Shown: positions 22,106 through 34,317 of the stretch, in pieces
Position numbering within the stretch: the first letter of the stretch is position 1
Layout: each line of letters opens with the position of its first letter
NCBI GenBank assembly: GCA_023055425.1
Contig: JALGPY010000004.1
Location: 64,007,718-64,071,717 of the forward strand
DNA length: 64,000 nt
From: Linanthus parryae
Taxonomy: Eukaryota > Streptophyta > Magnoliopsida > Ericales > Polemoniaceae
Direction of reading: 5' to 3'
The notes under the pieces: model-generated
The model's input: the letters and a program-made list of their open reading frames with translations, nothing else
The model's database searches: none
Told to the model about the DNA's origin: nothing
Program-made: the position numbers and the translations under genes

Positions 22106-24249
22106 GACGGCGGGACTTGTGCAGAAAATAGCATGCAAAACGCGTCCCACGATGATCCAGTGACTGAAGTAACCCAATCTCTTATATGGTTCATCTGAGA
22201 TTCGACTTATTTGAGTAAATTTTGCATTTCCAGTTCCCGCGCTTGCCTCTCTGCATTTTGAGCTGCCAATTCGACCACTTTTGCCTGCAATTCAACCACT
22301 TGTTTCTTGGAACTCGTTGACGCCGAGCCAAAAACTTACCATTCGACATAATCCTGAACCCAAAGATCTTACTCGGTCGTGATTATCTGGTCCTAACGTT
22401 TCAACATAAGCATTCTCACGAAACTCGTTTGTTTGTTCCGCTTCTTCTTCTAGCGTTGGATAACCTAAATGTTCCCTCAACTTGTCCTACAAAACTGAAT
22501 CAATAGAATTACTAAATACCATTGTGGTATTGTTAGATTAAATGAGTTAATTATGAACATTCAAATATCACCAGAAGTGGAGCAGCTTTTGGATTTTTTA
22601 TTGTTCCATTTTTATCCACTCGTGTCGTATTGTACACTGCAGGACATTCATGTCGCTTTCCATGTTTCTTTATCTGCAATCATCATTTTGTAATAAACAT
22701 TAGTATTTATAAATACTTCTCAAATAAAGAAATAAAAATATATTTGTAAAGTTAACACATACCTCTTGCCTAATTTGTTGCAACGGTTTCCTGCCGTGGT
22801 AAGGGATATCATAATAGTTTCTTCTATTTATTTTGTTTCGCTCACTCTTCTCCTATAGAAAAATAATGCAATCCAAATTCAAAAAACAACAATATATATT
22901 ATTAATAAAATTTAGGAGGTGAGCATTATGCACTATCCACAATGTCTAAGGGGCAGTCACTAGGTGAGGGATAGTTAATATTAAAACAATGTGATAAGCA
23001 GTGGATAAGTATTATGTCAAATGTCAAGGAGGTATGTCATAGAACCTGTTGCAAGAGATCATCTATGACTCAAAGGGTGACCATTCAAGAATGTACACAA
23101 GCATATAAGCTACATAGTCATACCATTGCTTCTTCTTCACTGAACGATTTCACTAATTCTCTCAAATGCTGAAGAGGTACTCGGTGTGGACAATCTGGTA
23201 AACGTTGCTTGTCATTTTCATGAACCAAATAGTTTTCACCCTTAACTCTGGCGCTCCAATCTTTCCACATATCCCTCATTCTTGTGAGACAAATTGGTTC
23301 GTATTGTTCTAGTACATCGCACTTTATGTTTTCCTATTAAAGAAACATATTAATTAGAATCATCTCAAGAAACTATATAAAACAACCTAAGTAAATAAAA
23401 AAATAGGGATGTGTACCTTTACTAGTCGCCATGCAGTTTCTTTCCCTTCATCCAAATCTGGGTGTTTCCATGTGGTGCATGTTAAGGAAAATTTAAATCC
23501 ATTTTTCACCATCACTACTAATTGAGTTGCAAGTTTTGCGTGATCCTTACCGATTAGCTGAAAATATTCGTTGAATTGAACATCTAGCGTTGCGGTTCCT
23601 TGAGACCAAGCAAGTAATTTTTCAGAGCATGGCTTCTTTCTTCTTTTGTTTGAGACATTAGAAGCTGTCGGCCCTAGACATAACAATATAACAGATACAT
23701 TAAAAAAGGAGAATAAAACAACATAAAAAATTCAGTAACGATTAGATGATTACCTATTGTGCTACCTTGTCATGATGGTCCTCACAAGTCATCATGTTTA
23801 GAGGCGTTAGGAATAGTGGGAGTTTGTGTAGGTTTGATGATTCGCTTCCGGCGGTGGGGGTGGATAGGATAATATTGGATCTGGGTTGGGTGGCAAGTTT
23901 GATGGTACAGACTGTAGCAAAATTCTGCACGCCCACTTTGCCTTTTGAGCATCTCCCATGGTAACCTGAAATAGTAAAGAACAAAACTATACCTTTTCTG
24001 AGTCAGTCTAGCAAAACAATTGTTCAACATAACTATATAAGAATGAGTAAAGAACAACTGTATTTGTCATGAGTATATTATAAACCCCAAATTAACTAAA
24101 ACAATGTCAGCAACCAAAAACAGCAAAAAAAAAAATCTACAACCATGAATAAAAAAGAGATAAGTATCAGTTTAGTTCTAATCGTAATCACTATCTTCAT
24201 CTTCATAATTTCCCCCATCACTCTCGTCAAATTCAGTGCCTTGATCTTC

Positions 24250-24996
24250 TCAATTTTCCTCCTCGGGCGGCTCAACAATGTCCACATTATCATCAATGTC
24301 ACCATCCATATCATCAAGATCAATATCACCATCAAATTCAGCGGGAACATTAGCATTAGGATCATCAAGAACAGTAACTTCACTTGTATTTTGCCTAACC
24401 CGTCTTCTATTATCATCAATGTTTGCTTCAAGATCATCCATATTTTGATTGTGAAACGGTTCAGCTTGTGGAAAAGTTATTAGAGATGTTGACACATCTT
24501 TTTCATATATATCATAGAAGTCTCTAGGAGTCATTTTAACAGCTACACTCCAGTCCTCTTCTATAGCATCTTTCACATACAAAACTTTCTCTGCTTGGGA
24601 CGGAAAAATGTAAGGTTCTGCTGATATGTTGTTTTTCGTATACATGAGATGATTGAAGTTAACCATAGTAAAATTATATTCATCTTTTTCACGCCATTGG
24701 TATGATCCACCCATATGCCCTTAAACATGTCGAATTTGACATTCATAGAGTAGGTTAACTGTATAACTTCAGTCAATTTCCCATAGTATTTCATATCCCC
24801 GGTGATTGGGTGATTATCTTTTACTGTACCATAACTATCAGTTGACGCGCTTACCATCACTCCCGTGTTTTGGATTTTCAATCTAGCACCATATGATAAT
24901 ACATGGAATTTCAACCATTTATTGTATACCCCTGTGTATATCTTGTAGCCCATGTGTCCGGTCCTCTACTTATAAATTTAACTTCTTCCAGAATAT
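24250..24996 (-). pseudogene. TNP2 transposase, C-terminal part (DUF4216-like region)
   Basis: On the minus strand the reading starts near 24996 (EVKFISRGPDTW), then WLKFHVLSYGARLKIQNTGV, GDMKYYGKLTEVIQLTYS, FDMFKGIWVDHTNG, and after a frame change near 24710 NFNHLMYTKNN and PYIFPSQAEKVLYVKD, ending at 24250 in an Asp-rich tail. These blocks match the conserved C-terminal region (DUF4216) of TNP2 proteins of CACTA elements, which cut and rejoin DNA. The catalytic N-terminal part is missing, lost at the junction near 25000. Confidence 0.88.
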
Positions 24997-25160
24997 GTGT
25001 ATCCTCGGATTGTTGGACCTGTGTATATGGACCCTTTTTGGAGATTCTTCAGGCCTAACGCTAAGAGGTCGATCCGTACATGGCATCCTTCGAGGTGTAG
25101 AATGCAAGAAGGACAATCTTTGGCGGACTTTTGTGACCATGTGGTGAATAACTGCAATGA

Positions 25161-25568
25161 GTGGGCCGATGTTGGTATTTCGATGTGGAGTGGGAGGAAG
25201 TTTTGACATCCCTTAGTGAGAGCCCATTTCTTTGTTCTCTCTCTCTCCCTGACGAGCCTAGGTACCACATGATTAAGAGGAAGTATCGTGATCTAAATAT
25301 TGGAGGTTTTAGGCCTAACCTATTTAAGTGGGAGAGTCAGGGAGTTATAACACATTCTATTCTGGAGGAGATTACGAATGGGGATGGTGAGGGTGATAAT
25401 GAGGGTGGTGCTAAGGGGGATGACTCCATAGATAGTGGTTATGAGGGAGATGACTCAGAGGGGGGTGACCTTGAGGGAGATAACTCATATGGGGTTGATT
25501 TGGATGGAGATGACTCGGAGGGGGTGATTTTGGAGAGGGCGAATACTAGAGGGATGATCCTCTTGTAG
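25161..25568 (+). pseudogene. Unrecognised ORF with Gly/Asp-rich repeats
   Basis: The 135-residue reading has an ordinary N-terminal half (DEPRYHMIKRKYRDLNIGG) and a C-terminal half of short GDDSEGGDLEGD-like repeats of about 12 residues. It ends just before the acidic ORF, which lies in another frame. One upstream ORF in a third frame (24997-25206) may be part of the same broken gene. I do not recognise the family. Confidence 0.35.
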
Positions 25569-25597
25569 ACAAACCCGAGAAGCAGACTGATGTTGAA

Positions 25598-26137
25598 GTG
25601 TCAATTGAACACCATGAGCTCGTCAAACCCGTAGGACACGAAGTTGCACCTGAGGTGGAGGTGGGGCAGCAGCAACTACCTATGGACGTAGAGGATGAAC
25701 CAATGGTAGGGGAACTTCCCATAGACTTGGAAGATGAGAATATTGATGAGGATCCCGAGGAGGATCTGGAGGAAGAGCCCGAGGAGGATGACATGGAGAT
25801 ATACCATGAAGTAGAAGTGCACCACTTGGAACATGAAGAGGGGTTTGAGGAAAATCACGAAGAACATGGCATAGAGGAAGAACGTGAAGAGGAGGTGCAC
25901 CAATTAGATCATGAAGAGTATATTGAGGAAGACCAAGAGGAGCACGGTATAGAGGAGGAACACGAGGAGGAAGAGCACCATTGGGCGCTTCATGAACTAT
26001 TTCAGTGGGAGACACCGAGGAGGACCAAGAAGAACTTCCAATTGAGCAAGAACCCGGGTGGATCGAGCTTTCTAGCCCGGTATGTTCCTCCGACCAGGAG
26101 TAGGCGTGTTAGGCTTTTTGACTTCCTAGACTTTTGA
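25598..26137 (+). CDS. Unrecognised acidic repeat protein (179 residues)
   Basis: An uninterrupted ORF encodes a very acidic protein. Residues 20-65 are Glu/Asp/Pro-rich. Residues about 73-124 form two 26-residue repeats (EVHHLEHEEGFEE and EVHQLDHEEYIEED as their starts) with a third partial copy, matching a 78 bp DNA repeat. The C-terminus is basic and aromatic (SFLARYVPPTRSRRVRLFDF). No family was recognised. It is intact while everything around it is decayed, but low-complexity sequence of this kind stays open easily. It may be an accessory ORF of the adjoining Ty3 element. Confidence 0.4.
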   Translation: MSIEHHELVKPVGHEVAPEVEVGQQQLPMDVEDEPMVGELPIDLEDENIDEDPEEDLEEEPEEDDMEIYHEVEVHHLEHEEGFEENHEEHGIEEEREEEVHQLDHEEYIEEDQEEHGIEEEHEEEEHHWALHELFQWETPRRTKKNFQLSKNPGGSSFLARYVPPTRSRRVRLFDFLDF

Positions 26138-27072
26138 TGCATTTTGAGTTTTATTTTTGTTTTGAATAAGGCTATGATACCAAACAATACTTTGAGTATT
26201 CTTGAAGTGATTTTTTCATAGCCACTTTTGGGATAGAGTTGAATTATTGGCGATTTGCTTTAAGGATGAAGGATAATGCTCATGTTTTGAAGACCCGTTT
26301 GGGGAGTTTAATAAATTATGTTTTATTGATTTGGAGTATGGGCTGGAGAATTAAGGTTGTCTGGTGTTTCGTCATTTTTTAGTGCATAGGAAGCGTTCAT
26401 GAAGTTAGAACGCGAGAACATTGATTTTGGTGGTACATGAATTTGTGCAGCTTGAGATTTTTCATAGCCGACATGTTTAAATGTCGATTTTTTTTCCCTG
26501 AATTTTTCCCAAAATTAGACATAACCAGGTATCTTCCATCAATTTTTTAGCCCCAAATGAGTTCTGGAGACATAGATACAAATTTTCAAAGTTTGTTGTG
26601 CAGTAGTAGAATTGCAAAGTGACTAGCTGTAGCATTTTTTATGTTACCTATCTCCAAGACCTTGGATGGTTCTCAAATTTGTATGGTAGCTAGTAAACAA
26701 ATAGGGATAAATCTGGGTGAGGAGTTTAATGTCAGTTTAAGACCTTTCAAAGTAAAAGTTTCTGTTCTGGTGGACTGTGACAGCAGATGTAGTATTCTCA
26801 ACACAACTTGAGTTCTACAATTTATTTTGAGTTGATACTTCTTGATTATGAAAGTAGTCTCAGGGAGATTGTTGCCCGCCAAAATTCATAATTTTTACTT
26901 GCCTGATTGATCATTTTTCCAATTTTTGAAGAAGGATGAAAAAATGAGACGTGATCAGCCTATGTGTAAATGCATGCGTAACTCATTGTTTGATTATCAA
27001 TGTATTATACTACTTTATGAATTGCTCATTAGGTGCCATGTGCTTCTTTTTACTTGCACTTAATGGTATTTT

Positions 27073-28350
27073 ATGAGTAATACAATAGGTTATAGTGTAG
27101 GGATTATGAATGATAGACCACATCAATACTACACCACGAGAAATCGTCAAGTCCCAATGGCGGCCCCAAACAACAACAACAACAACAACATGGAGCAGTT
27201 CTTTGCTCAATTTGCTCAAATGGCTCAGAACATGAACCAGGGAGAACAGAATGCAGCCAACTGGGTGAAGAAAGTGGCTGACATGAAGCCTGGAAATTTT
27301 ACAGACAATGAGGATCCAGTCAACTTGAAGACTGGATTGATGAGATGGACTAGGTCCTTGAATTGGTTGAGTGCCCTGAAAATTGGAAGGTCGTTTGCGC
27401 GGCGTTCTACCTGAAAAATGAGGTAAATATCTGATGGAGCAGCACGCGTCAAACCTTTTTGGCTCAACCCAACTTCAATTGGGAGTCTCTTCAGACTGCA
27501 CTTCGCACTCGTTTCTACCCATCTCATGTCCAGGACTAGATCTACATCGACTTTGTGAATATGAAGCACGGAAATGGTTCTTTGACTAAGTACTTTAAGA
27601 AGTTCATGGATTTGGCCCGATTCGCAGGTCAACAGATGCCTGACGAGGCATGAAGGTTAGGAAGTTCATGTTAGGTCTGCAACTCCATCTGTATAAAGAC
27701 TTGATGTGCAGGACATATGATACCCTCCAAGAGGCATCTGATAGGGCTGCAGATGTTTTGCTCATCCAAGAGGCGCAAGATGAGAATCGTGGAAAGCGCA
27801 AGATGGAAAGTGCAGGGGGTAACGGTAATAACCAGGGTAGAAACGACCATGAGGGACAGGACAAGAGGTTCAAGTCAAACCATGGAGTTGGTAACCAGGG
27901 TCAGTACCATTGTAACAAGTAGACCAATGGAGATGAACCTCCTCGCCGCTACATCTGCAAAAAGTGTCAGCAGAATCACCCTGGAAGTGACTCCGAGGGA
28001 ACCTTGTCAATTGCCACAATTGTGGCAAGAAGGGTCACCGTGCTTATGAGTTCTGATTGCGACCAAATGGGATCCAACAGGGAAACCAGGGAGGAAAATA
28101 TCAAGGAAAAAGGTAGTTCAATGGCAACAATCAGGGCGGGAACAGGAACTATGAGAACCGCAACAACTAGAATAATGGGAGCAACAACTATGGAAGACAG
28201 CAAGGGAACAACCAAGGTAATGGGAGAAAAAATGAAGTTCAGAACAGGAATGGAACCAACAATGCTCCAACTAATGCCAACAACAATGGAACTGGTACAG
28301 AAGGAACCACAGCGCAGAACATGTATGTTGCGCGAATTGCTGTCATGAGA
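27073..28350 (+). pseudogene. gag: Tekay gag, broken
   Basis: The N-terminal part has an Asn run (from AAC repeats at 27173-27190) and FFAQFAQMAQNMNQGEQ. After a frameshift near 27405 the retrotransposon-gag fold continues (QLGVSSDCTSHS region shifted), and 27650-27922 carries FMLGLQLHLYKDLMCRTYD. The zinc knuckle near 28012-28055 keeps CHNCGKKGH, but the last Cys reads as Phe and is followed by a stop. Frames shift several times to 28350. The start at 27073 is the first ATG in frame, and an internal start is equally possible. Confidence 0.75.
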
Positions 28351-31300
28351 AGGACTGAAGCAGAAGCAGCAAGTGGAGCAGTCACTGGTACATTTCTTGT
28401 CCATGATCATCCAACATTTACTCTATTTGATTCTGGAGTTTCATATTCATTTATTTCATCATCATTTGGGGAAAAGTTGAGTCTCAATAAGCCGTCTAGA
28501 ATATCCATCCCTGTAGCTACCCCAACCGGTCATATAACAGTGTGTGACACCATTTTTGAAGAAGTAGAAGTTAAGATCCTGGCTAGTACCTTTCCAGCAA
28601 ATCTGATACAATTTGATCTTGGGGGAATAGATTTTATATTGGGAATGGATTGGCTGGGTAAATATCGAGCAGTTATAGACTGTCACGATCAGAAAATCAG
28701 GCTTAAGGTTCGAAAGGGAGAAAAGGTTTCTTATCGTGGCATCACGAGGGAACCAGGCATCCGACTAGTGTCAGCCTTGACCATAGTCCACCAAGTGAAG
28801 AAGGGGAATAGTACTTATTTATGTTATGTCCAAGACATATCTAAGAAGGAGAATGTGCTAGATGAGATACCTATAGTCAAGGACTTTCCCGATGTATTCC
28901 ATGATGAAATTCCATGAATGCCACCTAGAAGGGATTGAGTTCACCATGGACTTAGCACCTAGAACAACTCCAATATCGAAGGCGCCGTACGTTATGGCAC
29001 CAGCAGAGTTGAAGGAACTAAAGGATCAGTTGCAAGAGGTACTTCAAAAAGGTAACATAAGACCAATTGTGTCACCTTGGGAAGCACCAGTGTTTTTTGT
29101 GCAGAATAAAGATGGATGCTTGAGGTTGTGCATTGACTACATAGAGTTTAGCAGCGCGACGATGAAGAACAAGTACCCCGAATTGACGACTTGTTCGATC
29201 AGTTACAAGGGGCGAGTGTCTTCTCAAAGATAGATTTGAGATTAGGGTATCACAAACTTCGGGTAGCCGAGAAGGACAACCCGAAGACAGCCTTTAGAAA
29301 GAGGTATGGCCACTGCGCTGTGATGCCTTTTAGCCTAACTAATGCTCCTGCAGTATTTATGGATCTAATGAATCGTGTTATGAGGATGTTTCTGGATCGA
29401 TTCGTGGTCATCTTTATTGATGACATCCTCGTTTTCTCAAAGAGAGAGGAAGATCACCAGGAACATCTGAGGGAAGTGTTAGAGACCTTGAGACATGAGA
29501 AGTTGTATGCTAAGCTCTCGAAATGTGAGTTTTGCCTAAATCATGTTCCATTTCTAGGTCACATAATCTCAAAGGAAGGGATATTTGTGGATACGGGAAA
29601 TATTTCAGCAGTTAAAGACTGGCCAACTCCGAAGAATGTGTCAGCAATAAGAAGTTTTCTGGGATTAGACGGATATTACATGCGTTTTTTGAAAGATTTC
29701 TCGAAGATCGCTAGACCGATAACTACACTAACCAAGAAGACGGTAAAGTATCAGTGGAGCGAATATTGTGAAGAAGCATTCCAGACATTGAGAGAAAAGT
29801 TGACTACAACACCTATGTTAGCTTTGCCTAATGATTCTGGCGAATTTGATGTTTACAGCGACGAATCAAAGAAGGGTCTAGGATGTGTGCTTATGCCGGA
29901 AAGAAGGTTCATTGCCTATGCCTTGAGACAGCTGAAAACTCATGAAGAGAACTATGCTACCTATGATTTAGAGCTTGCAGCAATAGCTTTCGCACTGAAG
30001 ATATGGAGACATCACCTATATGGGGCAATGCGTAGATTATATACTGACCACACCAGTCTCAAATACATATTTACTCAGAAAGAGCTAAACAACACGCAAA
30101 GACGTTGGCTGGAGATCATAAAGGATTACGACTTGCGTATCCAGTACAACGAGGGGAAGGCAACGTAGTAGCTGATGCGTTAAGAGGAACATCGAGCCAT
30201 AATTTAGGTACTATGCTAGTTTTGCCAGATTTGCTATGCCATGAGTTCCGAAAGCTCGAGATTGAAGTGGTGGAACATGGTGGAGTAAAGAATATTCTTG
30301 GCAATATGACAGTTTTGCCTGATGTCTTACAAGAGATAAGGAGTAACTAGCCAGGAGATGTGAAGTTTGAAAGGATAAAGAAGAAGATTGTACAAGGGCA
30401 AACAAAGGATTTTAAGATCCATGAAGATGGAAGTATCCGCTACAAGGGGATATGGTGTGTACCACATATGTGTGCGGAAACCAAGGAGAAGTTGATGCGT
30501 GAAGTGCACAACACACCCTACTCAGTACATCCAGGGGGTGACAAACTCTTTAATGATCTAAAGAAGACATTTTGGTGGCCCAACATGAAAAGGGAAGTAG
30601 AAGAATTTGTGGCAAGATGTCTAACTTGTCAGAAGGTGAAGTTTGAACATAAAAGAATGGGAGGCTTAGTTCAACCATTGGATGTCCCATATTGGAAGTG
30701 GGATTCAATTTCGATGGATTTTATGACTGCTTTGCCGACATCTGAGAATGGACTCAATCAGATTTGGATCGTAGTTGACAGATTGACCAAGACAGCAAGG
30801 TTCATTCCGATGAAGGATACATGGAACATGGAACAAATAGCTGATGCTTATATGAAGAACATTGTGAGTTACCATAGAGTCCCAAGCTCTATAGTTTCCG
30901 ACAGGGATCCCAACTTTCTTTCTCACTTCTGGAAAGCACTCAAGGAGGCATTGGGAACCCAGTTGAAATTCAGTACGGCATTCCACCCTGCTACAAAGGA
31001 CAAAGCGAGAGGACAATTCAGACATTGGAAGATATGCTAAGGGCTTGTGTTATGGACTTTCAAGGTTCATGGGTTGATAGACTACCATTGATAAAATTCT
31101 CCTACAACAACAGTCACCACACCAATATTGGCATGGCACCTCATGAGGCATTGTATGGAAGGAAGTGTTGTAGAACACCACAGTGTTGGAGCGACATAAG
31201 CGAGACAATGGTAATTGGTCTACAACTAATTGAAGAGATGATAGACCAGGTGAGACTTATGTAGCAGCGACTGAAAGCAGCTCAGGATAGGTAGAAGTTC

Positions 31301-31643
31301 TACGCTGATCAGAAGAGGAGACCATTGGAGTTTCAAATTGGAGAAAAGGCATTCCTTCAAGTTTCGCGCTACTAAGGGAGTAATGATGTTCAATCAGAAA
31401 GGGAAGTTGAGCCCAAAATTCAGTGGACCATATGACGTCATAGAGAAGATTGGGGAAGTGTCTTATTGATGGGATCTACCATCAAATTTGGATCGTTTTC
31501 ACAATGTATTCCACGTATCTCATATGAAGAAAGTACGTGTCTAAACCATCTCATGTATTGGACCCCGAACCAATAGAATAAGATCCGTTTTTGAGTTATG
31601 AGGAGCATCCTGTTAATATTCTGGACACCAAGACAAGGGATAA
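28321..31643 (+). pseudogene. pol: Tekay pol (protease, RT, RNase H, integrase), broken
   Basis: The protease motif LFDSGVS is near 28428-28450 (Ala after DSG is replaced by Val). RT runs from about 28920 to 29560 with a frame change near 29200, and has the FIDD catalytic motif at 29413-29424. RNase H follows (FDVYSDES near 29847). Integrase shows a zinc-binding segment with CLTCQ near 30630, SMDFMTAL near 30715 and SDRDPNF near 30897. The third catalytic residue (Glu) lies in SER after a one-base frameshift near 30990. The post-core block PHEALYGRKCCRTP is at 31138. Chromodomain sequence begins near 31560 and is cut at 31643 by a solo LTR. Confidence 0.85.
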
Positions 31644-33442
31644 TGATAACTCCTTAATAATAGTTATCCTATGTACACTATATTGTCATTTATGTGAATT
31701 TCGGTGCAAAGTGATGAGATTTGAGCGAAAATAAGAAGAAAATGCACTTTTGGATGTTTGAGAGCTTAAATGTACAATCCGGTAGTTTCTTAATGGTTTT
31801 GAGTATGATTTTGATAATTTATCACATTTGATCTCCGCAGTAGTGTTCGTGTTGTTGTTTGACTGGAATTACGTATGCGGGAATCAAGTGGAGAGAAGAA
31901 ACGAGCTTCTGTATAGAAGAAAAGACGAATTTGGCGCATTTTGGATGTTTTCGCCAAATATTGGGAAATAATTGAGAAAAACGAGAAAATGATCTGGAAA
32001 TGGGAATTTCTCTTCATGGATGAAGTCTACATCGCAAAATGAATCCAAAGGTGCAAAAATCACATTTATCGGTGCCCGGACGCAAAAGTTACGTCAAAAA
32101 GAATGCTTAAAGAGATAAAGCGCGGTCAAAAGCATCCGGAAATGCCAAACACGCCTTTCGAGGAGCTAAATTTATGAATGAAGGGTTCCCCAAAATTTGG
32201 GAATGTTTTATAGCATAAAAGGAGTCTCGAGGTCGAGGAGATCATTAAGGAAGCAAAGGCGCCGGCAATGAATCGGAAAAGAGTCGAAAAAGGATGTTTT
32301 TGTGCTGATCAGGAGCCTCTTAGTACTAAGAGAAAAGTCTTAGTACGAAGAAAAAAAGACTTAGAAAAAATTTATGCTGCCAAAGTATTCCCAGAATGAG
32401 AAACTGCCCCAAACTGAGAAGACCTTAGTACGAAGAAAGAAAATGTCTTAGTACGAAGAGAACGCTAGAATGGACGGATTTTGCCGGGGTTTTTCTGCAA
32501 ATTTCTCCAAGCTTTGTTATAACATTATGGAAACCTATTTAAGCTAATTAGGTCGTGATTATCAGTAGTTGGAGACACTTTTGACGTGTTTTGAGAGCTA
32601 GAGAAGCCATTGTTGAAGCTTTGGAGAGATTGGATCATCCGTTTGATTTCTAAACTCTTCTTCCTCTCTAGTCTTTGGTGTATGATCAAGAAACGTTGCA
32701 TTTTGATCATGTTTTGTAGTAGCTAAACCCTTTATTGCTGGGAATTACTTGTTGGAAAGTTAGGTTTGCTTGAATGAATATTTTGATGCTTTGATTCGTT
32801 CTTTGGATTAAAGTTATGCTTCCTCCTCTCATTATGATTATCTTGTGGTTGATTATTTAATGTTCTTGCGAGTAGCTAACGTAGGAGCAAACTAAATTAG
32901 AACTTGTGTGGTAACTCTATGAGATCTAGTCGGTAAATCAAGATAATCACCTAGTCGTATCATTATCTTGTAACTGGGTAGTGTTAATTAGGATCAAAAT
33001 AATAGATTAAAAGATAGTAATGCATGCTTACAATTGAGATAGACTTGGTAACTCGGTCTTAGTTTAAAGTAAGTGTGGGCAAATTGCTTGGTAACTCGGT
33101 AATTTGTAGGATGCTCGATTGATAAGAGTAGTGTATTTGCGTTTCATAGATCAAAATAACATCCGTAGCATTCCTAGTGATCCACAAGAAGATTCCCATC
33201 ACTCGTCTCTCTTATAAGAAAACTTCTATAATTTTTGTCTTTGTTAATCGTGAAGAAACTCACAATTAATTGAGAAATTGGTTCTTTATTTTTGTAGAAT
33301 TAGAAAAACAAACAACTCTGCGACTTGCCCACATAAGGTTAGGTATAATAACTTGTTTAACCATGTCCCTTGGGTTAGACAACCCAGATTTCCTGATAAT
33401 CACTACACGCGACAACCGTACACTTGCGGTAAAATCGTGTCA
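31644..33442 (+). mobile_element. Solo LTR of an Athila-like Ty3 element
   Basis: It starts TGATAACTCC and ends CGTGTCA, the same termini style as the LTRs at 1121-4209 and 39130-42008. It lies inside the chromodomain of the Tekay element: coding text reads up to TKTRD before it and resumes TRNKIVKILKVLWRNH after it. The flanks GATAA (31639-31643) and GACAC (33443-33447) match at three of five bases, which fits a decayed 5 bp target duplication. No internal sequence is present. Length is 1799 bp. Confidence 0.75.
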
Positions 33443-33556
33443 GACACCCGCAACAAGATTGTCAAGATTTTAAAGGTCTTATGGAGAAATCACCTCAATG
33501 AAGCGGAGGATGATATGAGGAAGAAGTATCCTCACCTTTTTGACGAGATATTTTGA
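33443..33556 (+). pseudogene. C-terminal half of Tekay chromodomain
   Basis: The segment encodes KIVKILKVLWRNHLNEAEDD and a tail ending YPHLFDEIF, then a stop. This is the usual end of the chromodomain of Tekay-type integrases, which guides insertion to marked chromatin. It is separated from its N-terminal half by the 1.8 kb solo LTR. Confidence 0.8.
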
Positions 33557-33745
33557 GTTCCGAGGACGTCACTCCTGTAAGGGGAGAGGATTTAATCCTT
33601 CGATTTTTGATACAATACTTCTTATAGCATGTTCCATATCATTCACGAACTTAGGTTTGTGTTTAGTACATATACCATGGAGTGGAGATTCATAACTTAG
33701 TGGTTTTGAGGATTTGGGCTAAGTTTCGAGGACGAAGCTCTCTCT

Positions 33746-33758
33746 AAGGAGGGAAGGA
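33746..33758 (+). other. Polypurine tract of Tekay element
   Basis: AAGGAGGGAAGGA ends immediately before the LTR start TGAAATACCCCG. It is preceded by TTTCGAGGACGAAGC, a block commonly seen at this place in Tekay-type elements. Confidence 0.75.
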
Positions 33759-34260
33759 TGAAATACCCCGTTTTGTGTCTATGGGTGTTTTTATGGCTTA
33801 GGTATAAGTTTTGAGAGTTAATTTCATTATTAGTACGCTTTTGGGGCTTTTGTGACTTTTATCTAAATTTGTTAGTGCCTTTTAATAAAACTAGGGGGTG
33901 GTGGTTGTCTTTTTGCCTAAACTAGGGGTGTGAAAGTATCTTTTCTAACAGATTGGTATCATATTTTGACCCAAAATCCATACCACCGTGAATGTTCTTC
34001 CCCAAAGTCACGGTGATGAAATTTCTTCTCCTATCAATAGGATTCCAATCCGAATCTTCCCTTTCTTCGTCCAAAAATATTCCAAAACCTTCCTTTCTTG
34101 TTGATTTGTCTCCAAAAATCGTAATCAACCATCAATCCCTTCTTCCTCTCTCACTCTCACGGCATTCACCAAACAACTCTCTCTCTCTAGTTCATCTCTC
34201 CCTCTCTCTCGTGCGATCTCCCTCTTCTCTCTCTCTCCGCTGCTCCTGGACAGCAGGTAC

Positions 34261-34317
<57 letters not shown>

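Larger units (their letters stand above)
18441..23957 (-). pseudogene. CACTA accessory transposase gene (TNPA-like, Ptta/En/Spm family), multi-exon
   Basis: The likely start is ATG at 23957 (MGDAQKAKW, then Pro-rich sequence). Minus-strand exons follow: 23690-23420 (KPCSEKLLAWSQGTATLDVQF), 23330-23130 (LEQYEPICLTRMRDMWKDW), about 22860-22780 (KINRRNYYDIPYHGRKP), about 22670-22570, 22480-22220 (AYVETLGPDNHDRVRSLG), 22194-22020 (Pro-rich), two further Pro-rich exons, and a C-terminal exon at 18680-18441 (PVIVARGFVISKDPSKLVHGVPLG). These blocks and their order match the plant Ptta/En/Spm transposase family, which binds subterminal repeats. The intron before the last exon spans about 2.8 kb and holds extra sequence. 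Exon ends are approximate and I did not prove an open frame throughout. Confidence 0.75.
17727..24996 (-). mobile_element. CACTA (En/Spm-like) DNA transposon, truncated at its TNP2 end
   Basis: The left terminus is CACTACTGG, a CACTA terminal motif, preceded by TCT as a possible 3 bp target duplication. Inside lie subterminal repeats, then on the minus strand an accessory transposase gene (18441-23957) and the C-terminal part of TNP2 (24250-24996). Gene order TNP2 then accessory gene is normal for CACTA elements. The N-terminal catalytic part of TNP2 and the other terminal inverted repeat are absent, so this copy is not autonomous. Confidence 0.88.
24997..27072 (+). other. Unassigned stretch between truncated CACTA and Tekay gag
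   Basis: The left junction is where TNP2 similarity stops, and the right is the gag-like start of the Tekay element. It contains an acidic ORF (25598-26137), a shorter upstream ORF (25161-25568) and about 900 bp of AT-rich non-coding DNA (26138-27072). It shows no similarity that I can see to the 3' LTR at 33759-36375, so it is not simply the matching 5' LTR. It could be leader sequence of the Ty3 element or a separate, truncated element. Confidence 0.4.

Noticed and set aside
24997..27072. 5' LTR of the Tekay element
   Set aside because: I compared it by eye with the 3' LTR at 33759-36375 and found no shared blocks, and no TGAAATACCCCG start or TGTTACA end.
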